Below are positions 24,980 through 34,773 of a stretch of 64,000 nucleotides of DNA, in pieces. Origin of the DNA: Caenorhabditis elegans. Its lineage: Eukaryota > Nematoda > Chromadorea > Rhabditida > Rhabditidae. Position numbers and translations under genes: made by a program. The notes under the pieces are model-generated. The model had not been told where the DNA came from, searched no databases, and saw only the letters and a list, made by a program, of their open reading frames with translations. The stretch's first letter is position 1, and each line of letters begins with the position of its first letter. The stretch covers positions 17,654,943 through 17,718,942 of the forward strand of contig NC_003284.9 in NCBI RefSeq assembly GCF_000002985.6, given 5' to 3'.

Positions 24980-25090
24980 CCCGTATACACCTCCCAATAT
25001 GGAAGATCATCGACTGATAAATCGACCGGAAATTCGGCGCTCCATAGCTTATACTCTGGATTTGCGCGCGACTGGGCTGCCTTCAACTGA
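24980..25090 (+). CDS. Alternative last exon of the 939-aa gene
   Basis: An acceptor (TTTTTTTAG) at 24979 precedes a 36-codon frame ending in TGA at 25088-25090. Its phase (0) matches the donor of exon 13 at 24044, so it can replace exon 14. The residues (VYTSQYGRSSTDKSTGNSA) have the same Ser/Tyr/Arg/Gly flavour as the normal C terminus. The same bases are also open in another frame that continues through a further exon (see the entry at 24999-25454). Confidence 0.45.
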   Translation, partial: PVYTSQYGRSSTDKSTGNSALHSLYSGFARDWAAFN

Positions 25091-25454
25091 GAGGTAAACT
25101 TGAAAAAAAATCGTTAGACATTTAGAAAGAGCCGCTTTAGAAGTATAAAGAAAAAAATTAGGTAGAGTATTAGAAAGAGAATAATCTATTTTCTATATTT
25201 TATTGAAAGTTCTTTACTAAAAAGCTAGTAAACAAAAATAAAACCAAGATATGAACGAAAACAAAATGTGAGAAAATCCCGCTCATACTATGGTTTTCAA
25301 ATCTGATACCGCATTGATTACATTAGCTAAAATCAATTCCAGGTGGCGATTGGGCAACGTTGTGTATGGTGGTTTGTATCGCAAGAAATACGATGCTGAC
25401 TTAGAAAAAGCTGTTCAATACTATAGTTCGTGTGCCAAAAAAAGAAGATTCTGA
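24999..25454 (+). CDS. Overlapping two-exon ORF, 68 aa: small gene or second alternative 3' end
   Basis: Exons 24999-25093 and 25343-25454 join through a GTAAAC...TTCCAG intron with matching phase. The product is basic and Tyr/Arg-rich (IRRSIAYTLDLRATGLPSTER, then WRLGNVVYGGLYRKKY and a C-terminal CAKKRRF). The frame is open back to the acceptor at 24979. It could therefore be a trans-spliced small gene starting at ATG 24999. Alternatively it is joined from exon 14 through a weak internal donor (CTCAG|GTCTAA near 24377), which carries two bases and fits the phase. I recognise no family. The long open frame and good splice sites make coding likely; which transcript it belongs to is uncertain. 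Confidence 0.5.
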
Positions 25455-25968
25455 ATTCATAATCAAATACCACCCATTTTTTGTTTGTTCCTTCTTTTTT
25501 CCTGTTTTTATTCCTCCTCCTCCTCACCTTTAAGAGACCAGAGTCCGTGATGCCAAGTCATTGAAACCTATCCTTCCATTTACTAACAACGAAACGAACT
25601 TCTGAATTTACCTTTAAATAGTTATGTAGATTTTTGTCGTCATTTTTTCCGACTCTTTTTTTTCAAATTTTCCTACGTATCTTTCTTTCTTTCCAGCCCA
25701 GACCCTATACTGCCTTTTGTAATATGTTTTGTCAAATACCCCTGTATTAATTTTCATCTTGTAGATTTTATCATTTTCATTGTCATTTTCAAATTTCAAA
25801 TTTTCAATTTTTAAATTTCAAAACTTTTCAATAAATGAATTTATGATTTTATCATTTAAAAACGTGAAAAACAAAGAAAAAACACCCGCTGTTTTATAAA
25901 AACTGAATGAAAATGATTAACCAGAATAATAATCACACCGTAACACACTTAGTCATGAAGGAAAGAGC

Positions 25969-27352
25969 TTAAAGATCAGTGATTCCGCTCCATGGATCAT
26001 TAGAGCAAACGATGGCAGCTGGTACTTGCATTACTTTGAAGAATCCGGACCACATGAGGGGAAGGCCGAAGAAGCAGATGGACCTGGAAGTTGGAAGTTG
26101 TTGAATTTGGAAAATATGTGAGTTTCTTACAACAATACAGATAATTTCCCAATTCATTTTTTGTTTTGTTCAATTGAAAACTAGATTACTGTGTTTTTCT
26201 ACACTATTTGTTTCATATTGCTCACTGCAGTTACAAGACAAAGTTTTTACAATTATGGACATAATTTAAAAACTTTAATCGGTCGATTTTCAGATTCCAA
26301 AAAGTATTTGAAGTCCATAAAACTAAACATTACGTATTGGGGGATTTTCAACTTTTTGCTTAAAATTGAATTGAAAAAATATATTAATTTTTGTTGAAGC
26401 CCTTTCGAAGGTAAGTACCGTCCATTAAAATTTTTTACTTTCTAAACATGTGAAGTAAAATTTTTGAATATCAGTATTAAACACTTTTTTTTACCTATCA
26501 GTCAATATTCTGGTGAACTGTCAAATTTGTGATATATTAAAGCATTATATCTAACTTAGAAGCTAACTAGAAAAAAAGGTTTTACATTTTAATGATGTTC
26601 CGTAAGATAACGTATCAGCTGTTCAACATTACAATGATTTTGATATCATTTTCCCAAAGCAACAGTAACGCAAAACTACTCCACAAAGTCTATCAGTTAA
26701 CCAGAACACAAACTCTATCCTCTTTTAACTTTTGTTCTATTTAATCGCAAAATATGTGAAATTTAATTGCATCTGATGCGGAGTACTTTAAAAGTACGAA
26801 CCATTTTCTAATCTAATCAAGTATATCGGAAGACTAGTTGTCTAAGAACTCAAATAGTTAAACTGTGCTAAAATGATAAGAGTTTGAACTGTTGAACAAT
26901 TGGCAAAAAAATTGGGAAAGCATGAATTAGCAAGTTGTTGTTTAAACCTACCAAAAAGAAATTTCAAAGTAGTAGGCAAGCTGAACTGGGTTTCGAAAAT
27001 GGGAATGAATTTTGTAATTCAAAATGTGCAAACAAAAAACCCCATTATTTCAAATGTGTGCTAAAAGTTCTCATTTCCAAAAACTTAATCGAAATGTTCC
27101 AAAAATGGTTTCACAAGCTACAATAACTTCTTTTACAATTAGTAGTAAACTTTGACTAATTTTTAAAAATTGTTGAATATTAAATAGATGTCAAAATGTA
27201 TACTTTGAGTACAATTAAAACAACTGTAAAATATATACTTTTGAACTTTCCACTTACATAATGAATCCTGTAGCTGTTGAAGCAAGGGTAGCTGCTTTTC
27301 TCTGCTCATTATACACTCTCTCCAATTGCAGGCTCACATTTGACTGGCTCAT
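25969..27352 (-). CDS. Small single-pass membrane protein, 69 aa
   Basis: Two exons on the minus strand: 27352-27258 and 26083-25969, with intron donor AT|GTAAGT and acceptor AACTTCCAG; two carried bases plus one give the ATG codon at the junction. The start codon follows ATTTTCAG immediately, typical of a trans-spliced nematode mRNA. The N-terminal 25 residues are polar (SQSNVSLQLERVYNEQRKA). They are followed by a hydrophobic segment (GFIMSICFFGLPLMWSGFF) at about residues 29-47 and a short tail with one cysteine. No signal cleavage site is obvious, so a type II or tail-anchored arrangement in an internal membrane is likely. It is convergent with the large gene to its left. I do not recognise the family. 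The opposite-strand frame over exon 2 looks protein-like but lacks partners. Confidence 0.6.
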
Positions 27353-29182
27353 CTGAAAATTTGTAAAGGTTCTATCAAGTAATTTTTCAAACTACAGTAG
27401 AATTGTCATTGACCCTTTCGATCAAAGAAAAACATATGAATGGGTGATAAGACGGATTCAGGTAGGTCAGTGTCTAATAACTTTTTTCAGATGTTGGAAG
27501 AAGAGAAATTAAGAAAGGGAAAAGAAGAGTGAATGGGCAAGAACTGACTGATGGTCGGAACCCGACAAAGGGAACAAATAAACTACGGATAGTGGGGGCG
27601 AGAGAGAAGGTTGGTCGAATGGAAAGTTCAACGTGCTGGGAAGGAAGAGTGATTGCGCAGTGGATGCTTTGTGTTACAAAGTTCGAACTAATTTGGAAGC
27701 TATTTCGAGGAAGCATTCGGTGATTTGGGTGACTGCGTTCCAGTTGTTTGGAGAAGTATTGAAATTGAACAATAAAGTGATAAGAAATTGGTTGCAGTAA
27801 TTTTTTTGGGAGCCAAAGTATGGGGAATAAAACTATAGCACAATATCAGAAACAAGCATTAAAGTAAAAATAGTTTGACTAGAGAATAAGAACTCGCGAT
27901 TTTCATACTTTCATACCAAAAAAAAAAGCGCGAACTTTTCATTGGTGTGGAAAAACAATTGAGCTACTTAAAGTTTGTTAAAGAACCATGGTGCATCGAA
28001 AATTTTCTCGTTTTTTACCACGAAAATTTTCATCGCCATATTTTCTAAATCAATCTTGCAATAAATTTTTCACATTTGACGGCATTGTAGCTGGAATTCT
28101 TTGGTTTACTCTAAAGGTTAATAATTGACAAGTTGATTTTAATTTGTGCTCTAGTTGTTTTAAAGTCACACAGAAAGTATTAAAGTGTTTTGAGATAAAG
28201 CCTTCAAATATGTGAAACTCATTCAAATATGTGAAGAACTGGTTAGCAAATATTTTGGCGAATCAAAAAAACTGTTGGAGTAGCATTATCACATTACAAA
28301 AACATTTATTTGAAAATGTGCCAAAGAAACAGGTCAGTCCCAGCATTAAAAAAATAAAATTTAAAATAAAATTAAGAGCACGTATGTAGAAAAATGTTTG
28401 CAAGCATGCTTCCGTGTTCATTTCCTAAATTCACAAATATGTAAAATGAAACGGGTAAGGGTTCCTCGAAGTTAACTATCACGTATTTATAGAAAACCTC
28501 AATAATTTGGCGTTCTAACAAAGAAGTTAACCAATCGCTTGAGGCGATTGCATTTAAATATTGAAAGGATTACCCAGAACATTGACCTTCTTAAAATGGA
28601 TTACCACCTGACCCATCGTCATCTTTTTGTATAGTTCAATTCACATCACTCTGATTCACACGCCTCCAAACGGGTTTGATATATTGGAAACCTGTTTGGC
28701 AAATAAATAATATAGACTACATATAATTTCGCGTGCAAAAAAAAAGAGGAATTTCACAATCCTTAAAACCTAGCAAAGACATGACTTAAAAGCTTTTGAT
28801 ATCTAATATGTAGCTTGAACAAGTTTTTACCAGATGCACTCAAAGGTCTGAAACTCTGAAACTCTAGGACTAAAATAATAGGACACAGAAGATCTTGATC
28901 TGATTAGTTTACCGTCTTCTAAAATGGATTACCACCTGACCCAGCGGTCAAGCGTCATCCTTTAGTACGGTTGAGTGCTGAAGAAGGTTGTTCACACTCC
29001 TCTTTTAGATAGCGATGCACTTATTTTAAACTTGGCGCACAGGGGAGAGACATTCTAGGAGAAATACATTCCAGTATCGAAAACGAGAGATTTGAATTTC
29101 TTCAAGGTTGGTGTTCAGAAAAAATTGGCTCATAAAGTTTAGAGTTCTGAAGAAACTTTCTGTTAACACAACATTTCACAAC
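27353..29182. other. Intergenic, no gene seen
   Basis: The first 400 bp (27470-27730) are richer in G+C and lie upstream of the minus-strand membrane-protein gene, so they may hold its promoter. At 28597 and 28918 two copies of ATGGATTACCACCTGACCCA occur, each followed by a degenerate CGTCATC(C)TTT block; a third, diverged copy is at 29810. No other structure was found. Confidence 0.45.
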
Positions 29183-29705
29183 GGGGATGCCCCGATTACC
29201 AATAAGTCGTCAAAAGTATAGGAGTTGTTTTTTTTTCAAAATATGGCAACTCTGCGTTTATCAAATTTCAGTTTGGCAATTTGGGCAATTATGGAATTTT
29301 TTGGCAATTGTCGATGCTTAATTTGCCAAGTTGATTTAGCAAAGTATGTTTGTCAAATTTGGGCATTGGAAACATGGTCAATTTTAAATGTAAAAAATTT
29401 TAAAACATTGTGATTGTCAAAACCACCGAAATAGAATATCTAGACTGCCCACTTTTCAAACTCAAAGTCTTCAATATAAACGAAGTTTTGTCATGGAATT
29501 GCGATAAATGCCAAAATTGACTGTTGTTTAAAATTCAAGCTACCTGGAATTGCCAGGTTTTCATGGCTTGTAAATAATTACGGTAAAGTTAATTGTATTA
29601 CTTCTTACATATTACTAGAAAGGCTTCAAACAAGGGAAATTGAAGATATTCGAATACATAGTGACAATTGCCGCACTTTCCTAAAATTGGCAATTGCATA
29701 TCCCC
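29183..29705. mobile_element. Iterated-motif element with GGCAATT units (candidate hAT-like)
   Basis: The ends GGGGATGCC (29183) and GCATATCCCC (ending 29705) form a short imperfect inverted pair. Between them are many TTGGCAATT/AATTGCCAA units, for example at 29270-29320 and 29490-29700. The build resembles the two clear hAT-like elements of this window. The flanks (TTCACAAC and ATTCACTT) are only a weak match, so a target duplication is not demonstrated. Confidence 0.4.
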
Positions 29706-29836
29706 ATTCACTTGAGCTTAACAGCAGTTACCAGTAAAGATTCTTAGTTTAATAAAATATAGATTTACTAAAAACTTTGTTGACGTTTCAGAAATTCTAA
29801 AAAGATCACCTACCACATGGCCGTTCCGTCATCCTT

Positions 29837-30166
29837 TTATACAGGCCCGAGTTCACACTCCTCGAAAACCAGACCGTGTTTTACTAATTTTATATTTCTG
29901 AAACCAGTTTCAAAAGTAAAGTGGGAGGGATCATATGATGTTGCGAAATTGCATGGCCGGTCAGAACCGATCAGATGTTTCAAGGTGTGTGCGTCCTTGA
30001 CATACTGTATCGGATGTATATTGAGAAGTTGTACCAGGTGGGGTAGGTTGCTTATCTCATGTATCTTTTTTTGCAATCGGGCGCCCCGGCTGAAGATTAT
30101 CCATCTTCTGCATTTCGAAACGGTCATGTGCCAAATCAGAGGGGGGATGTTGGAGTCAATGATCAT
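29837..30166 (-). pseudogene. Candidate gene remnant, about 109 codons
   Basis: A minus-strand frame with more even composition than the surroundings contains IWHMTVSKCRRWIIFSRGAR, HTLKHLIGSDRPCNF and a stop after FEECELGP. It has no clear splice sites on either side, and no complete gene can be built. The 3' flank (29807-29836) resembles two further repeats at 28597 and 28918, as if the tail of a duplicated gene were left three times. I cannot name the family. It may be the last exon of a lost nematode-specific multigene family member. Confidence 0.35.
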
Positions 30167-30179
30167 GTTTTCAAATTAA

Positions 30180-31845
30180 AAGGGTCAAAGTCAAATAAAC
30201 ATAATCGGTCGGAAACAAAACAATGACGGGATCCTATAAGACGAACATCTGGTGTTCCATTAGATAAGGGAAAATGTGACTTTCTTTTTTATCTCTGTTT
30301 TTTTCTTCCAAATTTTCTTCTCACACTTATTCTCTGGCCTACCCCATCAATTTTAAGAAAGTGTCAGCAAATAGGCACATTAAAGAACATAAAGAAGAAC
30401 TTGAACACATAAACTTTGGTTGATGGAAAAGAATAGGAAAACTTTAGGGAGTTGGCGCTAATGTTCTGCTCGAAGCTGACGTGCATACAGAACCAAATAC
30501 GAAATACATTAAAACTTGAATATTCTACCTAAAAAGGGAATCTACAAAGATTTTTCAGTTTTTTATTGAACAAACTGAACCCTTTTCAATGAGAAATTAC
30601 AGGTTGTGTTCAACTAAATTGTTTTCAAACTAGAATTGATTTTTTTCTCAAATTTTCCGCTAAAAGGAGTACCGGCAGTTGAAAAATGAAAATTAAAATA
30701 ATGGGCAAGACTCGATACAAAGTTTTAGATGTTTATCAAACAACGAACACAATTTTCATTCGTTCAAATATTTTTATTTTTGAAACAATATAAACATTCA
30801 AACTTTCAGCAATGCTTGAAACTTCTCAGAAAAGGTCACATTCTTGGAAAAGTTGCAAATCACAAAAATCTTTTATGAAAACTGAATAATCACAAATCAA
30901 ATACAACAAACTAAACGATTTTAGTATGAAAGTTTTTGGAATACATTTTGAGAAGATCTAACATAAATTTAACAATTCCGATCAACGTTTTTCAACAGAT
31001 TAACAACAATTTTGAAGACTCAACCTTTGATGAATCACACTCTCAGCCTGAATAAAGAAGAACCCGACAAGAAAATCTCTCCGAAATTTCGATTTTCATA
31101 CAAAAAGCCGCATAAAAAGTGTGCTACTGGAGCGAACCGCCGGACAATTGGGGAGAATTCGGATCGACCTTGACTTAGTTTTCCCTCCCGCCGATAACAG
31201 ACTATCACTTTCACTGCCTTGATGTTCAAGCGCGCCTCTTTTTTGCACAGGTAATTGAAGAACAAATTGAAAAGAAAAGCGGAAGAAAATAAAAGAAACT
31301 GGAATGAAAAAAAGTGAATGTGAATTTATGTTATAGGAATTACCAGCCATAATAGTAGGTGAAAAAGAACAATCCTACTGGTATTGTGTTACACTGTTTA
31401 AAAATGAAGTTTGACAATTTTTGTTATTCAGATATTCAATAATCAGCTTGTGTTCAATTGTTGAAATTAAATTATTTTTCCCAATCATGGGATACATGAC
31501 GAATTCCTCATGTTTTTCTATTTATCAAAATGTTTACTTTCTTTATTTTTTGCCACTGCTTCAATTATATCCATGTTTTTTTTGTTTGTTTTTTCATGAA
31601 TTTCTTAAAATGAATTATAATCTTAATAATCCAAATAGGACCTCCCCCCTCCAAAAACAGGAGAAATAAACACTTTTCCGCCTTTTTATGGAAACCCAGA
31701 AATGTCCCTCACGTTCTTCCCAGGAGTCAGCAGTCAGGTCGCATTCCTCCCGTTCGTTCGTTTTGTTCCGTCTTCCCCTGGATTTTCTCGATATGGTCCC
31801 GTATTTTCCTCTTTTTCGGAAAAAAACTTTGACATCACTCTGGAC
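30180..31845. other. Intergenic, no gene seen
   Basis: Mostly AT-rich. The block 31030-31250 has higher G+C and open frames on both strands, but without recognisable motifs or consistent splice partners. I see nothing further. Confidence 0.4.
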
Positions 31846-32056
31846 TTGCCGGCATGCCGAATGCCGGCATAATGCCGGTTTTTGAAGCGCGGCATATGCC
31901 GAAATGCCGATTTTGAAATTCACGGCATATGCCGAAAATGCCGTTATGCCGAAAAGAAAAATGGACGGCATATCGGCATATGCCGATATGCCGAAAAAAA
32001 TTTTTGGCGGCATATGCCGTTATGCCGTTATGCCGAAAAATTCCGAATGCCGCACA
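31846..32056. repeat. GGCATATGCCG iterated-palindrome cluster
   Basis: About fifteen copies of ATGCCG/CGGCAT, many as the self-complementary GGCATATGCCG, are packed in 210 bp. The borders (TTGCCGGCAT and ATGCCGCACAG) are a poor inverted pair, and the flanks CACTCTGG and TGCTCTGG match in six of eight bases. It may be a further member of the iterated-motif hAT-like class. The translated frames are repeat artefacts. Confidence 0.55.
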
Positions 32057-32059
32057 GGT

Positions 32060-33484
32060 ATGCTCTGGAGGTCATCTAATCTAATCTTAATTAAATTAAA
32101 TAGAACGGCATGAAAAATGAAAATGTTTTTTAAAAATTTGAAATAACTTTTTTTCATTTTTTTTTCGTTTGTTGTGTTTATAAACTACAATTTCTTGAAG
32201 AAAAATGTGTGAACGTAAAAACAAGGAAAAATATTATATATTCAATGGACATACAAAAAAGTAGAAACAACCCCATGGCCGCCAAAGATGACAGAATTAT
32301 TACCTCTTTTTTGGATAAGAGCTAACACCGACTGCCCTTTTTGGTAGCACTGAGGGATTTTTAAAAGATTTGCATTTGAAATGAATATAATTTTTCCTGA
32401 ACGCTTTTTCCATCAGCAAATGTTGAGAATCCACGTTATGAAATTGGGTCTTCCGATAGTATTTGTCTCATTTTACCTGGTGTAGTTGAAATTGGGAAAA
32501 TGGAGTAAAATACATTTGTATCTTTTCTTTTCGTTCTCTTAGGTCATGTACTCCAATAAAGTCGTACAGCGCAAAAAGTTGTGCAAAAAGATTTTCCATA
32601 TTAACGATGGAACGGCAAAAATACTTTTTCATCAAATGATGATTCGTTATATTGATGGCAATCTACGCATTATTTTGATGTTCAGTGCGAGAAAGTGTTT
32701 AACCATGTTTGCAACTAACACGAGACTAACATGACACAGTTTCAATTAATAGAGACGCTGAGTAATTCGTTTAGCTTCCAAAACATCCAGTCTTATATTG
32801 TCAATTCCAGAACGGTTATTTCATTTTCTTACGGCAATGGTACTTATTGATCTGTTTCGACCTGGGATAGAACAGGTTGAAAGTTGTCCAACTAGAGATA
32901 TGCACTTTTTTCAAACTAGAAATGCCATAGTTTTCTTTTTAGTTTTATTCATTTGTCTAGAACGGAAAACGAATAGGCAAATTATTTAGATTTTTTCTTC
33001 TCCGCTAAGAGCAGCTTCAAAAACTAGCAGCCGTGGCAACATCATTGGTGTGACATTCTGCATCAGAGAAGTCGAGTTGTTAGTGGCAGATGTTAAAATT
33101 TTGTTCCACTCAGACATTCACAGTTCTACTTAATTGTTCCTCATTGTCGAGTTTTTCCTTGGGTTCTCGCTTAGTTTCCGACAAACCTCCTTTGTGTGTC
33201 GATTTTATGTGATGAGCTGAAAAATATTATAATTTGTTTTTTTTCTAAATAACAATTTGTTTTCAAGCAGCCAGGAAAAGTGAATCTAAAAATACCATTC
33301 GTGTTTTTTAAATTTTCTAATCATAAATTAAATATTTTAGTAAACGAAATAAATAGTGAAAAAAACAAAACATTATAAATTTATACAAGTATTAAAAGAA
33401 AACATAGAAAAAAGACAGAACCGTTAAAAATCATCAAACAAGAGTATTGGAAAAATCTGTGGAAATCAACTGAAGTCCGTAATT
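32060..33484. other. Intergenic, no gene seen
   Basis: AT-rich sequence with short chance frames only. Nothing with splice or family support was found. Confidence 0.4.
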
Positions 33485-34138
33485 GTGTGTACACCACACT
33501 ACACGACATCTTCCCCTTTAGAAATATGTATCGCGGTCAAGTGCACACCACACTTTACGACATCTTCCCCTTTAGCAATAGGCAATCTATCCCATGCTCA
33601 CATTTCCCATGCACACATTTCCCATGCTGACATTTTCTCCCGTGCATACAAAATATTCCCATGCTTACGCCCAGTAGTTCGAGTACTCCCATGCCTACAA
33701 CTCATTTTTTCCCTTTTTTCCGTTCCCATGCTGACATTCTCATACATACATTTTTTCCGGTGCATACAAAATTCCCATGCTTACATCCAGTAGTCGAAGT
33801 ACTCCTGTACATACACCTCATTTTTTCCTTTTTTTTTCGTTCCTATGCTGACATTCTCATACATACATTTGTACCGGAAAAAACCGGAAAAAATGTATGT
33901 ATGACCGGAAAAAATGTATGTATGAGAATGTCAGCATGGGAACGGAAAAAAGGGAAAAAATGAGTTGTAGGCATGGGAGTACTCGAACTACTGGGCGTAA
34001 GCATGGGAATATTTTGTATGCACGGGAGAAAGTGTCAGCATGGGAAATGTGTGCATGGGAAATGTGAGCATGGGATAGATTGCCTTAGCAATAAGTATCG
34101 CGGTCAAGTAAAAATGTCGTAAAGTGTGGTGTACACAC
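33485..34138. mobile_element. Long fold-back element (654 bp)
   Basis: GTGTGTACACCACAC at the left end returns inverted at 34124-34138. The arms are near-perfect over more than 200 bp: the order CCCATGCTCAC, CCCATGCACAC, CCCATGCTGAC, CCCATGCTTAC, CCCATGCCTAC on the left is mirrored exactly on the right (33900-34080). Within the arms CCCATGCnnAC recurs roughly every 20-50 bp. A second, partly duplicated left arm (33720-33880) makes the centre asymmetric. No transposase and no clear target duplication are seen. Confidence 0.8.
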
Positions 34139-34330
34139 TACAACCAATGTTGCGGGCTTTAATTATTTTGTATTTGATTTTTAACGAATCAATTTAACGA
34201 ACTTTGTTGTCATTTTATTTTGTTCTCATGTTCATTATTCAAACATACATTTCACTTTTGTTGTGATGTTTATGGAAGGTTACGGTAAAAATCCGGATTT
34301 GAGCAATAAGTTGAAGCTTGTTCAAATGGT

Positions 34331-34773
34331 GGCTAGAGAGGTTTTTGTGTCGAATTCCAATTTTCACAGGTACAGGCACAAAAAAACATTTTTCACATAT
34401 ACAGGCACAAAAAAACAAAAATAAAAATTATGGAATTCCATAAAAGTTTTGATAGATTTGGATTCTTGATTTTTTAAAAATATTATTGGTTCGTTTGTGG
34501 GACAGGAAAGTAAATTTAAGCCGCGCTAGAGAGGTTTTTGTGTCGAATTCCAATTTTCACAGATATATACAGGCACAAAAAAACAAAAATAAAATTTATG
34601 GTATTCCGGAAAAGTTTTGATAGATTTGGATTCTTGATTTTTTGAAAATATTATTGGTATGTTTGTGTGACAGGAAAGTAAATTTAAGCCGCGCCAGAGA
34701 GGTTTTTGTGTGTGCCTTGGAACATAAAAACCGAAAAACCAATTTCTCTAAATTTTGAATCAAAAAAATTCGA
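34331..34773. repeat. About 195-bp tandem repeat that hosts the LINE insertion
   Basis: GCTAGAGAGGTTTTTGTG begins units at 34332 and 34525, and a variant (GCCAGAGAGG) begins at 34694. Each unit contains AGGCACAAAAAAAC, a GATAGATTTGGATTC block and ACAGGAAAGTAAATTTAAG. The LINE inserted within the second or third unit and duplicated 186 bp of it. Confidence 0.8.
34588..34773. repeat. Left copy of 186-bp LINE target duplication
   Basis: Matches 38056-38241 over its full length with only isolated differences, for example TTTTTTGAAAA against TTTTTTAAAAA. Long target duplications are typical of RTE-type LINEs in nematodes. The near identity indicates a recent insertion. Confidence 0.88.

Noticed and set aside
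25973..26117. Plus-strand exon-like frame reading WIIRANDGSWYLHYF, resembling a domain tail
   Set aside because: It is antisense to exon 2 of the 69-residue membrane protein gene, whose two exons have a trans-splice acceptor, good donor and acceptor, and matching phase. The plus frame has no partner exon.
31615..32113. Frames with repeated YADMP/CRYAE residues
   Set aside because: Artefact of the GGCATATGCCG iterated cluster, readable in several frames on both strands.
33485..33963. Frames with repeated His-Ala residues
   Set aside because: Translation of the CCCATGC boxes of the fold-back element.
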